Below, piece after piece: positions 1-8,199 of a stretch of 64,000 nucleotides of DNA (within the stretch, counting starts at the first letter, position 1; the number at the start of each line of letters is the position of its first letter). The DNA lies in the NCBI RefSeq assembly GCF_007753265.1, contig NZ_CP036349.1, positions 558,001 through 622,000 of the forward strand, read 5' to 3'. Source of the DNA: Botrimarina mediterranea (GTDB lineage Bacteria > Planctomycetota > Planctomycetia > Pirellulales > Lacipirellulaceae). Below the pieces are notes generated by a model. The model made no database searches and was not told where the DNA came from. It saw only the letters and a program-made list of their open reading frames with translations. Position numbers and translations under genes: made by a program.

Positions 1-20
1 CCCCCGATTAACATCGGGGG
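1..20. terminator. Hairpin at window edge, possible terminator of the PIN/TRAM gene
   Basis: CCCCCGAT-taac-ATCGGGGG is a perfect 8-bp stem with a four-base loop, 21 bases past the end of the minus-strand PIN/TRAM gene. The same CGATTAACATCG core recurs near 41911-41922, so this may equally be one end of that repeat family, cut by the window edge. No U-tract is visible inside the window. Confidence 0.45.
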
Positions 21-40
21 CTCACGGTCACTCGGTGACG

Positions 41-1117
41 CTACGCTGAATCCGCGTGCTGAGCTTCGCCGTTTTCGGGCTTCGATGGCGCCGCTTTCGC
101 CACCGAGCGGTCGAACTTCGCGAAGACCATCCGCCCCGCGTTGGTTTGCAGGACGCTCGTGACGAGCGCCGTCACTTGTTCGCCGAGGTGTTGGCGGCCG
201 TTCTCGATGACGACCATCGTGCCGTCTTCGAGGTAGCCGACGCCCTGGTGCGTCTCTTCGCCCGGCTTCATGACGCGCACCGTGACCTCTTCGCCCGGCA
301 GGAAGATCGGCTTGAGGGAGTTCGCCAACTCGTTAAGATTCACGACGCCGACGTTCTGGACCTTCGCCACCTTGTTGAGGTTGAAGTCGTTGGTGACAAC
401 CTTGCCGTCGAGGTGCTTGGCGAGCAGCACCAGCTTCTGGTCCACCGGCTGCCCCTCGAACTCGGGCAGATCGCGGTCGAAGATCACCATGTCGATTTGC
501 TTGTCGCTCCGCAGGCGGTTGAGCACGTCGAGGCCGCGGCGGCCGCGGTTGCGGCGGAGCTTGTCGCTGCTGTCGGCGATGGTCTGCAACTCGGCGATGA
601 CGAACTGCGGCATCACCAGCTGCGACTCGAGGACGCGCGTCTCGACCACGTCGGCGATGCGGCCGTCGATGATCACGCTCGTGTCGAGAATCAGCGGCGT
701 GTTGCCCTTCGCCTTGCGCTGGAACTCGACGTAGGGAATGATAAAGCGGAAGTCGTCCTTCGTCTGCAGCAGGACGCTCGTGCACGTGTAGCAGAGCGCG
801 AGACCCAGGACCATCGGCACGTAGGTCGCGAGCAGCGTCCCCTCCTCGGGGAGGACCGGCGTTAGTGCGAGCTTGACGATGTACGTCAGGAACAGGCCGA
901 TGATCAGGCCGAAGTAGACGGCCGTGATAACCTCGATACGCTTGCGGCGGATGAGGACGTCGATCACCAGCACGGCGACGGCGACCACCACCACCAAGCC
1001 GAACGCCAGCGGCGGCAGGTTGGGCGGGTACTTCGGCAACAGTTCCGAGCTGGCGATCTGAATGCCGAGGCCCACCGCGACCATCAGGAAGACCAGCCTG
1101 AGGATGATCAGGGCCAT
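41..1117 (-). CDS. Membrane-anchored PIN/TRAM domain protein, YacL-like
   Basis: 358 aa. About four hydrophobic N-terminal segments (residues 1-20, 35-55, 63-85, 95-117) are followed by a PIN nuclease domain (about 140-265) and a TRAM domain (about 270-335). The PIN acidic residues are visible: D145 in LILDTSVI, E176 in FVIAELQ, D226 and D244 in VVTNDFN. The family is membrane-bound with a cytoplasmic PIN-TRAM part and is presumed to act on RNA; the physiological substrate is not known. A divergent, non-overlapping 158-bp gap separates it from the dGTPase-like gene end. Family assignment is firm; function is by family only. Confidence 0.93.
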   Translation of the reverse strand: MALIILRLVFLMVAVGLGIQIASSELLPKYPPNLPPLAFGLVVVVAVAVLVIDVLIRRKRIEVITAVYFGLIIGLFLTYIVKLALTPVLPEEGTLLATYVPMVLGLALCYTCTSVLLQTKDDFRFIIPYVEFQRKAKGNTPLILDTSVIIDGRIADVVETRVLESQLVMPQFVIAELQTIADSSDKLRRNRGRRGLDVLNRLRSDKQIDMVIFDRDLPEFEGQPVDQKLVLLAKHLDGKVVTNDFNLNKVAKVQNVGVVNLNELANSLKPIFLPGEEVTVRVMKPGEETHQGVGYLEDGTMVVIENGRQHLGEQVTALVTSVLQTNAGRMVFAKFDRSVAKAAPSKPENGEAQHADSA

Positions 1118-1248
1118 CGTGGGCTTGGGTCGGTGTGAGGGTCGGGAACGGTTCGGGACTGGGTCTTTAGTCTACAGGGCCGGCGGCTCAGTTACACCGA
1201 ACCCCGCCCGCCGTGAGTGGACCCGCCCCGCCCCTTTGGCCGTAGGAC

Positions 1249-1264
1249 CGCGCCAGATGGCGCG
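1249..1264. repeat. Short perfect palindrome downstream of the dGTPase-like gene
   Basis: CGCGCCA-GA-TGGCGCG, a 7-bp stem, lies 12 bases after the stop of the minus-strand dGTPase-like gene. It could form part of a terminator, but no U-run follows it. Confidence 0.35.
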
Positions 1265-1275
1265 ACCGGCCCCGC

Positions 1276-2412
1276 TCAAGCCGGTCGCCAGGCTTCCAGG
1301 ACGGCCCGGTCGGTCAGCGTCGCCACGTAGTCGCCCGCCGCCCGCGGCAGCGAGTCCTCCGCCGCGATCGCCGCGAACGGCGCCGGCAACGTCTCGGGCG
1401 CCTTCATCGAGTGAGCGAAGCAGTACTCCAACGCCGCGGTCGCCTCGGCCCGGTGACCAAGCACCGAGGGGTGCCGGTAGACCGCGCGGAAGAGGAATGA
1501 CTCGAGTTCCAGCTTCTGCTCAGCCATAGCGTCCGAGTGCCGGGCGATGACGCCGGCCGCTCGCAATGTTTCGACCGAGTCGATCCCCCGTCCCTCGATC
1601 GCCTGCGTGACCATGGTAAAGAGGTCGTTCACTTGTCGATCGATTAACTCGTGCACCGTCGCGCGGCGGAGGTCGGCGTCGCTGAGCGCCGTGTAGCGCT
1701 GCCGCATCTTGTCGGCCGACTCGCGCCACAGCGTGATCGTGTCGAGCTCGCCGAGCGTGAGCAACCCGAGTTCGAGCGCGTCGTCCGCGTCGTGTGAGTC
1801 GTAAGCGATGCTGTCGGCGGCGTCCACAACCTGCACCTCAAGGAGCGGCGTCTCGGCATCAATCGGCTGGGGTTCGAGCTGCTCGATGCTCCGTGCGGGC
1901 TTCGTGGCGCGGCGGCGCTGGCCATCGAGCACCTCGGCCGTGAGGTTGAGCCCCGGGCGATCCGGGTAACGGCGTTCGAGCAGCGTGAAGAGCCGCACGG
2001 CTTGGGCGTTGTGATTGAAGCCGCCGACGCCGCGCAGCAGCTCATCGAGCACCGCCTCGCCCGCATGCCCAAACGGCGGGTGCCCCACGTCGTGCGCCAG
2101 TGCGAGCGTTTCGACGAGGTCCTCATTGATCCGCAGCGCCCGAGCGATCGTCCGTGCGACGGAAGTCACCTCTAGCGTGTGCGTCAATCGCGAGCGGTGG
2201 TAGTCGCCACGGCCTTCGCCCAACTCGCGCGTAAAGACCTGTGTCTTGTGCGACAGCCGCCGGAAGGCCGAGCTGTGCGTGATCCGATCGCGGTCGCGCT
2301 GATAAGGCGACCGGTAGGGATGGTCCTTCTCCGCCACCGCCCTACCCGCCGAGTCGGCCGCGTGCATCGCGTAAGGCGCGAGCAGCAGTCGTTCACGCTC
2401 GACGTAGTTCAT
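1276..2412 (-). CDS. Deoxyguanosinetriphosphate triphosphohydrolase-like protein (HD hydrolase)
   Basis: 378 aa from the ATG at 2412. The frame stays open upstream to 2697, but that stretch is a MITE-like repeat and has no family similarity, so the ATG giving MNYVERERLL is preferred. N-terminal signature SSAFRRLSHKTQVF is typical of bacterial dGTPase-like proteins, followed by the HD metal site: H78 in RLTHTLEV, H107-D108 in LALAHDVGHPPFGH, and H134 in GFNHNAQ. The family hydrolyses dNTP to deoxynucleoside and triphosphate. Length fits the short dGTPase-like class rather than E. coli Dgt (about 500 aa), so substrate preference is uncertain. Confidence 0.93.
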   Translation of the reverse strand: MNYVERERLLLAPYAMHAADSAGRAVAEKDHPYRSPYQRDRDRITHSSAFRRLSHKTQVFTRELGEGRGDYHRSRLTHTLEVTSVARTIARALRINEDLVETLALAHDVGHPPFGHAGEAVLDELLRGVGGFNHNAQAVRLFTLLERRYPDRPGLNLTAEVLDGQRRRATKPARSIEQLEPQPIDAETPLLEVQVVDAADSIAYDSHDADDALELGLLTLGELDTITLWRESADKMRQRYTALSDADLRRATVHELIDRQVNDLFTMVTQAIEGRGIDSVETLRAAGVIARHSDAMAEQKLELESFLFRAVYRHPSVLGHRAEATAALEYCFAHSMKAPETLPAPFAAIAAEDSLPRAAGDYVATLTDRAVLEAWRPA

Positions 2413-2430
2413 CTCTTGGGGCTGGATTAA

Positions 2431-2688
2431 GGAAAGGAGATAGGGGGATGTTGGTGATAGAGGGGATCGCAAGCGGAGCCTTGAGCGTAGCTCTACAGGA
2501 AGGTTTGAATTGGTGGAAGCCGGGCGAGGATTGGTAGAGATGGATCGCCAACCGCGCAGCGGCTGGCGTTTTATCGCTAGTTGGCAATTGGCGCGACTAA
2601 ACGCGTCAATACGGCATGAAATAGGTGTTGGCTGAATCGCCCGCCTGCGATCCCCTCTATCACCAACCTCCCCCTTATCTCCCTTTCC
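2431..2688. mobile_element. MITE-like element with about 45-bp terminal inverted repeats
   Basis: Left end (GGAAAGGAGATAGGGGGATG, continuing through GTTGGTGATAGAGGGGATCGCA to about 2475) is mirrored on the right from about 2645 to 2688 with only small indels. The roughly 165-bp core codes for nothing convincing. It fills the space between the dGTPase-like start and the HIT stop. A relative with the same outer motif is at about 8966-9272. I see no clear target-site duplication. Confidence 0.6.
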
Positions 2689-2693
2689 TAGAA

Positions 2694-3239
2694 TCATCTC
2701 ACCAAGCAGTCGCGCACGATCTCCCAGGCGGCTTCGAGGGACTGGGGGATGACGCGGACGCCGGCCAGCGTCGGCATGAAGTTGTGGTCGCCCGGCCAGC
2801 GGGGGACGAGGTGCCAGTGGAGGTGTCCGGGGACGCCGGCGCCGGCGATGGCGCCGAGGTTGAGGCCGATGTTGAAACCCTGGGCTCCAATGCCCGCTGA
2901 GAGGCTCTCCGTGAGCCGTGTGAGCGTCCGGATCGCCGCCAAGTGTTCGGCGTCGGTCAGTTCAGCAAGCGTCGCGGCGTGCCGCCTGGGGCTCACCAGC
3001 ACGTGACAATTGCTGTACGGGTAGCGGTTCAAAACGGTGACGACGTGCTCGTCCCGCGCGGCGACTAGGAGCGAGCTATCGGCGGTCGCGTCGTCGTAGT
3101 TCGCAGCCGCTTGGCAGAGGAAGCAACGCTGGTCGGCGCCCGTGATCCACGACGACGGCGCCGGCGGCGCGTCGGCGGCTTCGGTCCCCTTGATGTATCC
3201 CAGCCGCCAAGGGGCCCAGAGGCGATCGTTGTCGTGCAT
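2694..3239 (-). CDS. HIT family protein (Ap4A phosphorylase/hydrolase-like)
   Basis: 181 aa. The histidine triad is GHLHWHLVPRW, with H139, H141 and H143. An N-terminal CFLC pair (39-42) is followed by a YSNCHVLVSPRRH strand-turn typical of the branch of HIT proteins annotated as Ap4A phosphorylase-like. These enzymes attack nucleoside phosphoanhydride bonds through the central histidine. The zinc-type partner cysteines are only partly visible. Its stop codon lies directly beside the end of the repeat at 2431-2688. Family is certain, exact substrate is not. Confidence 0.92.
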   Translation of the reverse strand: MHDNDRLWAPWRLGYIKGTEAADAPPAPSSWITGADQRCFLCQAAANYDDATADSSLLVAARDEHVVTVLNRYPYSNCHVLVSPRRHAATLAELTDAEHLAAIRTLTRLTESLSAGIGAQGFNIGLNLGAIAGAGVPGHLHWHLVPRWPGDHNFMPTLAGVRVIPQSLEAAWEIVRDCLVR

Positions 3240-3284
3240 ACCGCAGTCACCTTAAGTCCATTCTGTGGGAGCGATCCGCGACTT

Positions 3285-3371
3285 GTGGGAGGCGTCTCCA
3301 GACGCCGATTACGCGCACCATGCCGATTCGGATTGGATGCCGTAATCGGGGTCTGGAGACCCCTCCTACAG
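3285..3371. repeat. Double-hairpin repeat, copy A
   Basis: Left arm hairpin GGCGTCT-CC-AGACGCC, about 36-base centre, right arm hairpin GGGGTCT-GG-AGACCCC, bounded by GTGGGAG and CTCCTACAG. The two arms are also inverted repeats of each other except for one C/G pair swapped in the right arm. It lies between the HIT gene start and the end of the next minus-strand gene. Confidence 0.85.
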
Positions 3372-3385
3372 TTGTCGGTGTTGGG

Positions 3386-3940
3386 TTATTTCTTCCGCAG
3401 TGTCGCGATCACTTCACGAAACCGCTTAGCTCCCGTTTCCACCGTCTTCTCCGGCCCGATCAGCTTGAAGAAATAAACGCCCTCGCCTTTCGTCTCGACG
3501 ATCGCGCCGACGAGGCGGTAGTCGGGGCGCTCGACCTTGGGGCCGAATGGGCCGCGCGGGCTGTCGAGGTAGGTTCCTGAGAGATCGACCAGCGTCGCCG
3601 GCATGCCGTTGATGTCGAGCTTCTCGGTCTTCGCGGCGGAGCGGTCGGCGCCCCCTTCGGTCCCTCGGAACTGGCCGACCCAGCGGGCGATGTTTGCCTG
3701 GACGCTGCCGCCCGCCGCCATGATCGTCAGCCGCGCGGCGCCTTCCGCCTTGCCGTCCGGCGCGGGGACGGCGAGCTCATGCTCAATGATCCGATTGGCG
3801 GGCTCGACCGACTTCCACCCGGCCGGCGCTGTGAAGATGAGCGCGCCGTCAGCGAGCGCGACCTCGCGCGGCGCCTTGTCATCGGCGACCGCCACGGAAG
3901 CAACAAGGCACAGCAGGGCGACACAAGCGGTTCGGATCAT
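3386..3940 (-). CDS. Secreted hypothetical protein
   Basis: 184 aa with a clear Sec signal peptide (MIRTACVALLCLVASVAVA, cleavage likely before DDKAP). The mature part is a mixed alpha/beta domain with GPKVERPDYRLVGAIVETKG and ends FREVIATLRKK. I do not recognise a named family; similar small secreted proteins with a repeated beta-sheet pattern are common in planctomycetes. It is followed 17 bases upstream by the end of the GYF-domain gene and could be cotranscribed with it. Probably periplasmic or extracellular. Confidence 0.8.
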   Translation of the reverse strand: MIRTACVALLCLVASVAVADDKAPREVALADGALIFTAPAGWKSVEPANRIIEHELAVPAPDGKAEGAARLTIMAAGGSVQANIARWVGQFRGTEGGADRSAAKTEKLDINGMPATLVDLSGTYLDSPRGPFGPKVERPDYRLVGAIVETKGEGVYFFKLIGPEKTVETGAKRFREVIATLRKK

Positions 3941-3957
3941 CGTGATATCTCGGTGGA

Positions 3958-4701
3958 CTAGATTGGTGAGTAACGACGGGCCTGTGGCGCCATTCTACGG
4001 GCCTGTGAAGCAGGCGGCGCAGTAGCTTCCTCGCTGCTGTTGGTCATCGTCGCGATGACCAACAGCCCGGTGAGCACCACGCACACCAACGCCAGCGCGA
4101 TCGTGATGATCCGGCGGCGTTTCGCCTGCTGCCGTTTTCGTAACGTATAGGCCGTCGATGGCGGGACGGGCCGAGAGGGCTTGATGGTGGGCGTCGGCGC
4201 CGGCGTCGGCGTTTCCGCCGGGGCCGGGGACGGGGCCGGGGACTGCGACGCGGTCGGGGCGGGCGGTGGGAGCGTGGCGCCGGGAGCCGGCAACGGGGGA
4301 GGCTCCGTTGGGGCGCCGGGGAGCGGCGCCGGGAGGTCGGCGTTGGGGGCGTCGGCACGCCGCCAGTCGGGCCAGCCGGTGCGCCACACCAGCGTGTCGG
4401 GTGTCACCCGGCCGGCGGCGATCCACTGGGCGAAGACCGCCGGCACGGTGGGGCCGTACTGCTCGCCGCCGGCACGGGCCATCCGCCACTCGACGGCGGG
4501 CTCGCTAGCGACCCCCGCGGGAGGGGGTGAGGTGGGCTGGGCCGGAACCGGCTCGGGGGGCGGCCCCCCCTCGGTCGGTGGGGCCGGCGGCGCCGGCACG
4601 TCGAAGTCCGCCCCGCAGGTGGGGCACTTCCCCCGTTTGCCCGCCAGCTTGTCTTTGACCCGTAGGGAGTGACCGTTGGGGCAGGCGCAAAGGATTGGCA
4701 T
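3958..4701 (-). CDS. GYF-like (DUF4339) domain membrane protein
   Basis: 247 aa from the ATG at 4701, which gives MPILCACPNGHSLRVKDK; the open frame further upstream to 4803 has no family character. Order of parts: a CPNGH...CPTCG zinc-ribbon-like start (about 6-30), a proline-rich spacer, a GYF-like domain with EQYGPTVPAVFAQWIAAG and WRTGWPDWRRA (about 75-120), a long Pro/Ala/Thr-rich linker and one C-terminal membrane span (ITIALALVCVVLTGLLVIA). Such proteins sit in the inner membrane with the GYF part probably binding proline-rich partners. Role unknown. Confidence 0.85.
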   Translation of the reverse strand: MPILCACPNGHSLRVKDKLAGKRGKCPTCGADFDVPAPPAPPTEGGPPPEPVPAQPTSPPPAGVASEPAVEWRMARAGGEQYGPTVPAVFAQWIAAGRVTPDTLVWRTGWPDWRRADAPNADLPAPLPGAPTEPPPLPAPGATLPPPAPTASQSPAPSPAPAETPTPAPTPTIKPSRPVPPSTAYTLRKRQQAKRRRIITIALALVCVVLTGLLVIATMTNSSEEATAPPASQARRMAPQARRYSPI

Positions 4702-4988
4702 AGCGTTGCGGCAGAATAGGGGCGTCGGTAGCTGTAGGTTATGTCGCTGGGGCGGTTTGTGCCGCCCCCGCTGTCGATTTTGCCGCCGGAAACCCCCGTA
4801 CAAAACTATCGCTTTTCAAGGTTCTTCCCTAGACTGCTACTTGCGCTACAGTCTCCCACCCCCCGGCGGCAACGGCGCCAAAGGGCTCGCTGTGGCGGCC
4901 TCGTCACGTTTCCCATGACACCCATTTGCTGATTGGCCCGGCCCCGCCGATGGTTCGGCAAAAGCCACCCAGAGTGAGTCAACGCAAC

Positions 4989-5621
4989 ATGAGCTCTCGA
5001 CCCAACGACGACTACGGCGACGACGCCCCCCTCGAAATCGCGATGGTCGGCGACCTGACCGACTCCGAGGCTGACCTCACCGACCGCCTGCTGGGCGTCG
5101 CCCCGGGCGAAGAGTGCACCATCTACTTCGACTCGCCGGGCGGCAGCCCCTACTGCGCGATGTCGCTGATGTCGCTCATCAAGCTCCGCCGCCTCAAGGC
5201 GACCGGCATCGTCACCGGTGAGTGCTCCAGCGCCACGCTCTGGCCCTTCGCCGCTTGCGAACGCCGGATCGTCACCCCCTACAGCGTGCTCTTGTTCCAC
5301 CCCATGCGGTGGCAGAGCGAAGAGAACGTCGGCCTCGCCGAGGCAGCCGAGTGGGCCCGCCACTTCGGCGACCTCGAACAACAGATGGACGAACTGCTCG
5401 CCCAGATGTTCGGCGTCGATAAGAAACTGATGGACGAGTGGATCAACCCCGGCAAGTACGTGACGGGCCGTGAGATCGCCGAAGCGGGGATCGCCGAGAT
5501 CGTCGAGTTCTCCGACTTGGCGAAGCTCTGCCCGACCGGCGGCCCCGACCTCCGCGTCGCCGACGCCGCGGCTGCCGCCCGGCAAAAGAGCCGGCGCCCC
5601 GCCGCCCGCCGCGGCAACTAA
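4989..5621 (+). CDS. ClpP-like serine protease homologue
   Basis: 210 aa from the ATG at 4989; a TTG at 4926 would add 21 residues with no family similarity. The ClpP/crotonase fold is visible: IYFDSPGGSPYCAMSL (oxyanion loop), nucleophile region TGECSSATL (S81), and LLFHPM (H104). The position where ClpP has its catalytic aspartate (the D of RD in ERD-type motifs) reads NPGKYVTGREIAEAG here, so the third triad residue seems absent. It may be a ClpR-like non-catalytic subunit or use another acid. No ClpX/ClpA gene is adjacent. Followed closely by a lipoprotein gene on the same strand. Confidence 0.85.
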   Translation: MSSRPNDDYGDDAPLEIAMVGDLTDSEADLTDRLLGVAPGEECTIYFDSPGGSPYCAMSLMSLIKLRRLKATGIVTGECSSATLWPFAACERRIVTPYSVLLFHPMRWQSEENVGLAEAAEWARHFGDLEQQMDELLAQMFGVDKKLMDEWINPGKYVTGREIAEAGIAEIVEFSDLAKLCPTGGPDLRVADAAAAARQKSRRPAARRGN

Positions 5622-5670
5622 GCGTCGCGGCGCCGAGCGGCAGCGTCACGAGCACAGGAAGGCTCCTCCG

Positions 5671-6909
5671 ATGCGCGCGAAACATCGCCCCTTGCTCGCT
5701 GCCCTCTGGGTGGCCGCGATCGCCGGCTGCGGCGGCCCGACCTTCGAAGAACGAGTCCGCGCCATCGCGACCCCCAACGGCGCGCTCAACTCCGCCGACC
5801 CCGAGCTCCCCAAGCTCATCCGCGCGGTCGAACAGCAACGCGGTCTGCCGTTGCAACTCTCCGGGACGGTCGCCACTTCCGGCGAGATCAACACGGCCAA
5901 GGCGCTGGCGGCGATCTACAACCCCGCGCTTCACGTGAAGTTGGCGCCGACGGTTGCCGAGTTGCTGCTCCCCACGGCCGCGCCGAAGGAACGCCACAAG
6001 TTCCTCGAAGAGCACCGGCAGCTGGTTAAGCGCACCGCCGACGCGGCCGACCTGCCCCGCTGTGTTTTCGAGATCGGTCACGAGCTGGGCTTCTTTGCGT
6101 CGATGTACTATCTCGACGACGCCTCGATGGCGGTGCGGCTGCTGTTGCTGCGATCGCTCGACGCCGCGGCGAAGAAAGACCGACCCGCGGCGCTCGCCGA
6201 CGTGCTCCGCGCGCTGCGCGTCAGCCACGCGTTGTCGCGCGAACGCCGCGTCGAAGCCCGCGTGCTGGCCGCTTCGCTGCGTTACGAGTCGCTCGACTTG
6301 ACGACCGAGTACTTCAGCACGGGCCTCTGGCGCCGCCACGAGGCCGACCAGCTGTACGGCGCGCTCCGTGAGCAGCTGACCGACTGGCCCGCCGACTCCA
6401 GGATGCTCATCGGCGAACGGGCGACCGTGATCCACGCCTACGAGGCGCTCCGCGCAGGGATGCTGCAACGCATCGTGACGCTCGAAGAACGCCGCCGGCT
6501 TGGCGATCGCATCAAGGCGTTGGAATCGGCGACGCGCGCCGAGCTGGACGCCGACGAGGCCCGCTACCTGCGGGCCATGCAGCGCTTGATCATTGCGTCC
6601 GAGTCGCCTTACCCACGCCGCGCGGCGGACATCGGCGCCGCGATGACGGAGATCAACTCGACGCCCACGCTCTTCGCCGCCACGCTGTTCGCGAAGGATT
6701 TGCCGGCCGCAATCGAAACCGCGGCGCTCGACCGAGCGACCGTCGAGGCGTGGACGCTCGCGCTAGCCGCCGCCGCCGAGCTCATCCCCCCGCCGTTTGG
6801 AGAGAGCCCGCTCACGGGCAAGCCGTTCGATGTCGACCAGGGCGCCGAGCGCATCACGGTGTACGACGGCAAAGAAGCGCTCGTGAGTCTGCCGCTCTTA
6901 TTGCAGTAG
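5671..6909 (+). CDS. Lipoprotein of unknown function
   Basis: 412 aa from the ATG at 5671, chosen because it gives a lipoprotein signal (MRAKHRPLLAALWVAAIAGC, lipobox AIAGC); the frame upstream overlaps the ClpP-like gene. The mature protein is alpha-helical with many Arg/Asp/Glu/Leu heptads and no motif I recognise. It begins 49 bases after the ClpP-like gene, so the two may share a transcript. A GGTCCGC palindrome overlaps its stop codon. Probably anchored in the outer or inner membrane. Confidence 0.82.
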   Translation: MRAKHRPLLAALWVAAIAGCGGPTFEERVRAIATPNGALNSADPELPKLIRAVEQQRGLPLQLSGTVATSGEINTAKALAAIYNPALHVKLAPTVAELLLPTAAPKERHKFLEEHRQLVKRTADAADLPRCVFEIGHELGFFASMYYLDDASMAVRLLLLRSLDAAAKKDRPAALADVLRALRVSHALSRERRVEARVLAASLRYESLDLTTEYFSTGLWRRHEADQLYGALREQLTDWPADSRMLIGERATVIHAYEALRAGMLQRIVTLEERRRLGDRIKALESATRAELDADEARYLRAMQRLIIASESPYPRRAADIGAAMTEINSTPTLFAATLFAKDLPAAIETAALDRATVEAWTLALAAAAELIPPPFGESPLTGKPFDVDQGAERITVYDGKEALVSLPLLLQ

Positions 6910-6927
6910 GGTCCGCTGGCGGACCCT
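6908..6927. terminator. GGTCCGC palindrome at the stop of the lipoprotein gene
   Basis: AGGGTCCGC-TG-GCGGACCCT has perfect 9-bp arms and begins inside the TAG stop. The same GGTCCG palindrome occurs at 10545-10561 and 10615-10631, and degenerate at about 8182. Placement just after genes suggests a terminator-like or REP role. Confidence 0.5.
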
Positions 6928-6966
6928 ACAAAGGGAGCCCTATAGCGTACTTTATTTTGCTGTAGC

Positions 6967-7162
6967 GTCTCGCGCAGAGACGCAGAGACGCCGAGGGTAG
7001 GCAGCGAAGACTCACGCCAAGCCGCCAAGGCGCAAAGACAAGGTCGTTGAGAAATGAGCGTAGCCGCTAACGATCGCACAGCAACGCGTTCTTTGCGGCT
7101 TGACGCCTTTGCGTGAGTCTTGGAGGCATCCAACTCTGCGTCTCTGCGTCTCTGCGCGAGAC
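6967..7162. repeat. Long inverted repeat (GTCTCGCGCAGAGACG type)
   Basis: Outer arms at 6967-6991 and 7138-7162 are a perfect 25-bp inverted repeat built from AGAGACGC units. Inside, a second imperfect pair, AAGACTCACGCCAAGCC against GGCTTGACGC...GCGTGAGTCTT, is at about 7008-7038 and 7095-7122. No coding potential. The remaining bases to 7225 hold nothing I recognise. Confidence 0.7.
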
Positions 7163-7225
7163 TTCCCCACGTTGCTCCGTGGATCCGAGCGAGGCTAGAA
7201 ACGCTACGGCCAAGTGAAGCACGCT

Positions 7226-8083
7226 CTAGCGTTCTGAATCGCCGGCGTTCTCTGGCTCGCTTTGCGCGTCATACGCCGCGCCGAGAACACACGCTTCGAT
7301 GCGGCCCTCGGCGTCGATGACGATCGTGCAAGGGAGCCCTGGCAGTCGGAATTGCTTCGACGCTTCGTAACCACCCCACACAAACTCGCCCCCAGTCCAG
7401 CCTCGCGATTCGACGGTCTTGCGGGCGGTTTCGATCTTGTCGTCAATGCTCACCAAGAGGACACGAGCAGCGACCGCATGCTCCTCAGGAACGTCTGACG
7501 GTGATCCATAGGCGTCATCGATACCACGGAGGCAGGGGCGGCATCCGGTTGACCAGAACTTGAGAACCACCATTGTTCCGTCGAGAGAGGCGAGCGAAAG
7601 TGTTGCGTCGGATTCAAGATTCCTAAACTCAACTAGTGGCGGCGCTTCAGCACCTACCGGCAGCGGGTCTTGGCCGAGTACGAGCAGTTCTTCGATACTG
7701 CCACGGACAAGGCGGATCACACGCTCCGTCTCACCGTTGACGGAAATAACCGTGAGACGAATCTCCGTACCGACGCGACCACGGATGAGTGATGACATGT
7801 CGCCCAAATCCTTGCCTGCTAGACCTACAGGCGTCGCCTCTCCTTCGGCGATAGCGACAATTTCGTCGCCGGCTTGCAAGGACCCTTCCTCAGACGCCGG
7901 CGTATTCGGCAACACACGGACGACGAAACCCTTCCCTGCTTTCTCCCGAAGATGCACTCCGATCCCCGCGACTTCGGGCTGATCGGGCGACTTTGCCATC
8001 AACGTATCCGCGGTCGTTGGGGTCGCGGTTACTTCACCACCGAACGCGATGACGGCTGCGATGAGAGATTCGTTTCCAAGCAT
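7226..8083 (-). CDS. PDZ-thioredoxin fold protein (TlpA/AhpC-like)
   Basis: 285 aa from the ATG at 8083; the frame extends upstream to 8590 but over the next gene's opposite reading. N-terminal hydrophobic stretch (about 5-22) may be a weak signal. A PDZ domain follows (about 35-115: GIGVHLREKAGKGFVVRVL, NTPASEEGSLQAGDEIVAI). Then a thioredoxin domain (about 130-275) with the redox pair in FWSTGCRPCLRG and a cis-proline in GLPCTIVID. The CxxC is CRPC. Likely envelope-located thiol oxidoreductase whose PDZ part binds a substrate; target unknown. Confidence 0.87.
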   Translation of the reverse strand: MLGNESLIAAVIAFGGEVTATPTTADTLMAKSPDQPEVAGIGVHLREKAGKGFVVRVLPNTPASEEGSLQAGDEIVAIAEGEATPVGLAGKDLGDMSSLIRGRVGTEIRLTVISVNGETERVIRLVRGSIEELLVLGQDPLPVGAEAPPLVEFRNLESDATLSLASLDGTMVVLKFWSTGCRPCLRGIDDAYGSPSDVPEEHAVAARVLLVSIDDKIETARKTVESRGWTGGEFVWGGYEASKQFRLPGLPCTIVIDAEGRIEACVLGAAYDAQSEPENAGDSER

Positions 8084-8199
8084 GTAACGGCTCCTGGGTG
8101 CGTCATTCCATGGCGCCCGCTGTGCAGACCGTTCGTTGGAATCGCCGTGACGAGTTGGGTGGAGGTGCGAGCCGTCAACCACGGTCCGCCAAGCGGGCC

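Noticed and set aside
13-22. Prophage or integrative element in the window
   Set aside because: No integrase, phage structural gene or transposase was found anywhere in the window; only short non-autonomous repeats.
56-865. Long + strand reading frame opposite the PIN/TRAM gene
   Set aside because: Antisense to a confident gene; residues are Arg/His/Asp/Val-rich as expected for the reverse of GC-rich coding sequence; no domain.
5443-6468. Minus frame opposite the lipoprotein gene
   Set aside because: Shadow of the + strand lipoprotein gene, which has a proper lipobox and spacing to the ClpP-like gene.
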